The notes below the pieces were generated by a model. It did no database searches and was not told where the DNA came from. It was given only the letters and a program-made list of their open reading frames with translations. DNA of 64,000 nt from Thamnidium elegans. Lineage: Eukaryota; Mucoromycota; Mucoromycetes; Mucorales; Mucoraceae. The position numbers were made by a program, and so were the translations under genes. The DNA lies in NCBI GenBank assembly GCA_025201345.1, contig JAIXMG010000038.1:1-64000 (forward strand). Reading direction: 5' to 3'. This document shows positions 59,128 through 64,000 of this stretch, piece by piece. Positions within the stretch are counted from its first letter, which is position 1; each line of letters opens with the position of its first letter.

Positions 59128-60196
59128 AGATGCCGTTGCTGAATTCCAACCACTTATACTCAGTTTTAATCATGTTCATTCAACTACACTACAAACTTAT
59201 TTTAGAATATTTCATGATATGGAAGCTACAACATTTGATTTTTCAAAAGTATCTGCTCTAGTACGAAGCCAATTAAGATCTGTGTTTGCCTCAACAAAAG
59301 ATATAAACGAATTTGACCGAAATATGTTTAATACACCTTATCAAGTTATTCGAGATCGTAGATTAAAAGAATTAGAATGGGCTGACGATTTACTAGGAAG
59401 AGATGCTATAAGTAACTTACGTACAAGATTATCAAAGCAATCTTATGAATTTTTAAAAAAGCAAAGAATCAGCTGTTTACTGGAAGGAGCTTGGTTCCCA
59501 TGCCCACAATCAAATCAAAGAATATCAGTGATGGTAAACAATAATAATAGCAACAATAATACTTTACTATCATCTCCTACTTCAAGTAATATAAGTACCG
59601 GTGGTATGATGACACCAACGTCTACTACTGCAGCTTCTGGTAAAAGATGGCGATACTATAAATTAAGTCGATCCAAAAAAGCAATTATGTATGGCGACTT
59701 TTCAGAAAAGATTGCTCCTGTCTTAAAGAGTTACGAAACATTACCCAACCGTATCGATCTTAGTTCTGTTAGTGAAATTAGAGCGATTCGAAAGATATCA
59801 ACTGCTGGTTTGACTAATGGTACATCTCAAATGTTTAATTCGTCTGGGTCTCCTACCGCAACAGATGTTACCGCAAGTAATGTATCGTCCTCTAGTAGCC
59901 TTAATAATTTATCTTTTGCTCTTTACAATGATAAAAGTATGACTATCGCCGACTTTTATTGTGCTACTTCTACTCAAGCTGCGGAATGGAAAGATGGCTT
60001 TAGTATGCTTCTGGACAAGAGATTTACAAGTAAAGAAACTGCTGAAATATTTCATACTTTAACCGAAGTGGGTGTCAAGGTGAAATTATTGCAAATTGCG
60101 GGAGATAGAGTTGAGATACCACATGGCGTTGTAGAAGTGCCACCTGTACCTCCCGGTTTGGGCTCTGGATTCTTTTATGATACAATAGAATCATAG
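57718..60196 (+). CDS. ELMO/CED-12 family protein (Rac GEF partner)
   Basis: Six exons (57718-57879, 57944-58435, 58509-58721, 58778-58873, 58938-59046, 59130-60196) give 712 aa. ELMO proteins pair with DOCK-type GEFs to activate Rac. Order seen: armadillo-like repeats (from FATEFLERGGLESLCDIIKN through AIAILLKLTC), the ELMO domain (DIWDAAKVD; FGRTGVFGLEEMHLFV; RPEGKRCPFAKASIEVTDLL), then a PH domain (SCLLEGAWFPCP, GKRWRYYKLSRSKKAIMYGD). The PH domain is interrupted by an Asn/Ser/Thr-rich insertion. It ends near a Pro-rich EVPPVPPGLG, a possible SH3 ligand for DOCK. The N-terminal Ras-binding domain of animal ELMO is absent in this model. Confidence 0.9.
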
Positions 60197-60310
60197 TTTT
60201 TTTTATCTTATACTACTTACTAATATACTAAATAAATAAAAAGAACCGAACTTTGGGTTGTATTCTATTACATATAAACTTATACTTTTATTATTTTTTT
60301 GATAAAGCAT

Positions 60311-63300
60311 TTAATTCTTAGGCTCCTTGGGTTCCTTAGGCTTCATTACTCTCTTTCTCTTTTTATTGGCACTTACTTTAGAAGAAATGGGTTTAGCTTG
60401 TTCAGCCAACTTCTCATCTTCCTCTAATAAGTCTTCCCACTGTACGAGTAACGTGTCCAAGTCACGACGCCAGAAGGTCTTGGGGGGAGTGTTTTTAATC
60501 TCATTTAATTCGGCAAGCTTTTCTTCTTTCTTTCTAATCAAGTCCTTGACCTTTTGCTCAGTGAATCCACGAACATTAATAGAAAAGAGGTATTCATAAC
60601 CATTATTATCATTATCATCTTCGTCGTCCTGGTCATCTACAATCAATGCATTCTTCTTTTTACGAGGGTAAATCAACTCCAAACCAAGTTCTTTCATATC
60701 AGCCATGACAAGTTCTTCTTTACGGTTGACATATTCTAACTGGCCACTGATAACAAGTTGAATGAATTTAGCTTTATTATCAAGGCGAACAAATTCATCA
60801 GTTAATACATCAATTAAATGCGCCTACATATTTAAAACAAATAAGTAATTTTTTCTTCTTTGTATTATATGTTAAATGTTTACCTTTCTCTTGTGATAAT
60901 AATCCAATCTCAATTCATAAAACTCTTCCAAGATTTGTTCAGCAGAAGAATACTTTTTGATCTTACCGTCTTTATCGAAACAGACAATATTGGTAGTGTT
61001 AATATTGTTTGTCAATTTAAGTGCTTTAAATAAACCCATATCTTCAGCCTTGGATAAATTGGCATTATCAAGTTCAATTGTAATTTCAACAGCCATATCA
61101 GTAGAATTGTTAGCGAAATCAACAATAAGAATATCGGGTTTCTTATCTTTGGGATCACGCATAATTTCCAAACTTTCTTTGAATGTGTCGGTCCAGAGAC
61201 GAATAGGTAATTCAGTGATCTTGATATGACCATCTGCACTTACTTCAGCGACGCCACTTGAAGTATACTTACCACGTTCAGTAGTAGGAGTGATGGGCCC
61301 CTTAAATCCACGATACCAAGGAATCATTGGCTTAATGTCATCACCATCCATAAGACGAATGATGTTTTCAATAAGATCCTTCGGGTTATAATTAGGAATA
61401 CTAGTACTCCAACCAGTACCAATACCATCAGCACCATTGACAAGTACCATGGGAATAATAGGAACAAACCAATTGGGTTCAATAGGTTTATTCTCTTCAA
61501 TCAATAGATCCAAGACATCATCATCGTGAGGGTGGAAGATGGTACGTGCAATCTTCGCGATTTTAGTGAAGAGATAACGAGGACTAGCAGCAGATTTACC
61601 ACCATCATGTCGAGTACCAAACTGGCCACAAGGAACAAGGAGATTAATGTTGTTACTACCTACATAATCTTGTGCCATATTGATAACAATGGAAGCAATA
61701 CTAGCTTCACCGTGATGATATTGAGTTTCACCAGCAACATAATTAGCTAATTGAGCAACTTTGACTTCCGAGTTTTTGCTACGTTTACTAGTACCATAAA
61801 ATACTTTACGTTGACCAGGCTTGAAACCATCGACAACAGAAGGAATAGAACGGATATTATCAGCCATACTGAAAAGCATCAATTCACGGTTAACGAAATC
61901 ACTAATCTTAATCTTACTGACATTATGATCAATAAAGATTCCAGGTTCATACCCAGCTAACCATTCTTTACGATCAGCAGCTCTCTTTTTGTTAAAGGCC
62001 ATATCAACCAATTGACGTTCTTCAGCAGATGCAACTTCAAATTCCTTTTTATGTGTAGCGAGATCACTAAAGTATCTTCTAGCATCTGCTTTATCGGAAG
62101 TACCCAAACCCTTGAAGTATTTAGGTTCCCATTCACTCTTTTTGTTGTGTTCAAGAGCCCAAGTTTCGTACTCAGGAATAGTAAAGAAAGATATTTCCTT
62201 CTTTGATCTCTTGTGACGACATCTGATAATAGGTGTAATGAATTCTAACAAGAAACCAGGAATATCCAATAATGAAGGGAACATACTATCAATAAAGTTG
62301 ATCAAAAGGCCCTTGATGTGAGAACCATCATGATCTTGATCGGTCATCAACATTAATTTACCATAACGAAGTTGATTGACATCAGTATAGGTTGTACCAT
62401 GCTTCAAACCAAGAATAGCCTTAATATTGGTAATTTCGGCATTGTTCATAATTTGAGAGTTAGTAGCATCACGCACGTTAAGTACTTTACCACGAAGAGG
62501 GAATACACCAAACTTGTCCCTTCCGACAACGGAAAGACCGCTAAGAACAAGAGCTTTAGCGGAATCACCTTCAGTTAAGATCAAGGTACAGCCTTTGTTA
62601 TGGGGGCGAACACCAGCCAAATTTGCGTCTTCAAGCTTATGAATCTTGAGTCTACGAGACATGGAACTACCATCAGCTTTAGTCATTTGTTCATCTTCCT
62701 TATACTTGACCCATTTGACAATATTATCGATAATACCAGACTTTGCGATTAAAGATAAAAATTTCTCGCTTACTTTATAAGTAGAACCAAAACTACTAGC
62801 ACGTAAAGTCATGTTTTCTTTAGTTTGAGAATCGAAAGCAGGGTTTTCAATAGCAGAGTTAATGAAAAGAGTCATATGATTTTTAATTTGGAAAGGACGA
62901 ATATTCTTGTTGTTTGTCTTTTTTTGAACTTCAGGCAATAAAGCCTTCACGATTTGATCAGCAATATAATTGACGTGAGTTCCACCTTTTGCAGTACAAA
63001 TACTATTGACAAAACTGATTTGATTGAATTGGCCATCACTGACAGCAAAATTAACTTGCCAGCGACTGTTCTTCTCAGGATCACAGATAATTGGCTTCTT
63101 TCCTTCAGCGTTACGGATCTCCATAGATTTGGTATATAATTCACAGTACTTTGTAAAGCCCTTGACAGGGATTTTAGTACCATTTAAACGAACATTAATA
63201 CCTTCTACACAACCAGCTAAATCATAGACACGCTTCTTGATTAAAGCTTCAAAATCTTCGTCCATTTCAGTCATACCAAACTTTGCAAGATCGGGTTTGA

Positions 63301-64000
63301 ATGAGATACGAGTGAATTGAATTCCTCGAGCGTTACTAGTAATCTTGGGCTTTCCAGTAATACTCATGTTATTTCTAAAGGTTTGACTATATTTCAATTT
63401 ACGTTCTTTATCACCAGTTTCAACAGTGAATTCGGTACTGAAAATGTTACAAAGCTTTGCACCATAACCGTTACGACCACCAGTCACTTTCTTTTCATTA
63501 TCGTTATAATTGGATGATGTCAAGAGATGACCAAAAATTAATTCAGGAACGTAGCAACCTTCTTCTTTATGTTCAGTGATTGGGATACCGAGACCATTAT
63601 TTTCAATAGAAATAAAATTTTCTGCACGATCAATAGAAACACTGATAGTATCCATAGTAGGATCACGGACCTTTTTTATATGTAATAAAGATAAGTATGT
63701 GTAACCTTATATCATAATTTTTCTTTTTTTTTTACCTTATTATCTGCAGCATTGACCAAGATTTCATCTACAATCTTATACAAACCAGGTACATACTTGA
63801 TCTTTTTACGCTTGATCATATCATCTTCAGAATCAAATACCCACATTTCTTGTTCTTCTGCTTCAACTGAACCAATATAAGTATCAGGACGAAGTAAAAT
63901 ATGTTCAAGTTGTGTCTTTTTTTGATAAATTTCTTCTACTGTTTTTTTATCAGTGGGAGAACTTTCTTTCATGACTACATCTGTATCAGCAACAGATCCA
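60311..64000 (-). CDS. TOP2: DNA topoisomerase II (5' end off window)
   Basis: Exons 63736 to the right edge, 63670-60884, 60823-60311; the N-terminus lies beyond 64000, in an open frame. Type IIA enzyme that passes one duplex through another. GHKL ATPase: KIVDEILVNAADN, ISIENNGLGIP, GGRNGYGAKL. Toprim: ILTEGDSAKALVLSGLSVV, PLRGKVLNVRDA, MTDQDHDGSHIKGLLIN. Winged-helix catalytic tyrosine in SAASPRYLFTKIA. The enzyme ends only about 30 residues after the core coiled coil (WEDLLEEDEKLAEQAK) with a Lys-rich KKRKRVMKPKEPKEPKN tail, so the long regulatory C-terminal domain usual in eukaryotes is missing. It is convergent with the ELMO gene, 114 bp apart. Confidence 0.96.

Noticed and set aside
1..64000. 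CRISPR arrays, bacterial operons, Shine-Dalgarno sites, organellar or rRNA sequence
   Set aside because: None seen; spliceosomal introns throughout and single-gene transcription units mark this as eukaryotic nuclear DNA.

Overview
The window is nuclear DNA of an AT-rich, intron-dense fungus, most likely Mucoromycota (a Mucorales-type genome). The support is a complete fungal gene complement (mitochondrial Lon, P3A proton pump, Sey1, Sac6-type fimbrin, Ndc1, Vps4), introns mostly of 50-100 nt with GTAAGT-like donors and short CTAAT-like branch sites, and abundant poly-A/T runs. The phylum call is inference. Intron phases were checked by hand. For most multi-exon genes the exon lengths sum to a multiple of three with a continuous family-like protein, so those models are good.

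Layout. 0-14.2 kb is gene-dense: a partial Mpe1/RBBP6-like zinc-knuckle/RING protein (-), VPS4 (+), a CLPTM1-family membrane protein (+), a NARG2/ICE2-like transcription protein (-), nucleoporin NDC1 (-), a universal stress protein (+) and an APC-family permease (-) that appears to need a 4-nt microexon. A 2.7 kb gene-poor stretch follows. 16.9-29.4 kb holds mitochondrial Lon (-), tRNA-Ser(CGA) (+), a Nop15/NIFK-type nucleolar RNA-binding protein (+), a bZIP factor (-), a secreted acidic Ala/Pro-rich protein (-), a probable myristoylated CRIB (Cdc42/Rac effector) protein (-) and an aldo-keto reductase (+). 29.4-33.7 kb has no intact gene but carries decayed coding-like fragments and repeats, and looks like a transposon graveyard. 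33.7-40.8 kb has a P3A H+-ATPase (+) and a 1233-residue low-complexity protein of unknown function (-). Another 4 kb gene-poor tract follows.

44.8-51.4 kb is the most unusual part. SEY1 (-) and a MAT2B-like NAD(P)-binding protein (+) point away from each other. Between them sits a 1.9 kb element made of two 337-bp, apparently perfect inverted repeats. Each arm carries the 5' end of a PD-(D/E)XK-nuclease-like gene, and the two 3' halves inside the arms have diverged. 51.4-64 kb contains a MITE-like segment, fimbrin (-), a four-TM MARVEL-like protein (+), an unknown 197-aa protein (-), an ELMO/CED-12 protein (+) and DNA topoisomerase II (-), which runs off the right edge.

Most genes are housekeeping and are not arranged by pathway. 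Several act on Rho-GTPase/actin signalling (CRIB protein, ELMO protein, fimbrin) or on endomembranes and the nuclear envelope (Vps4, CLPTM1, Sey1, Ndc1), but no operon-like logic is implied.
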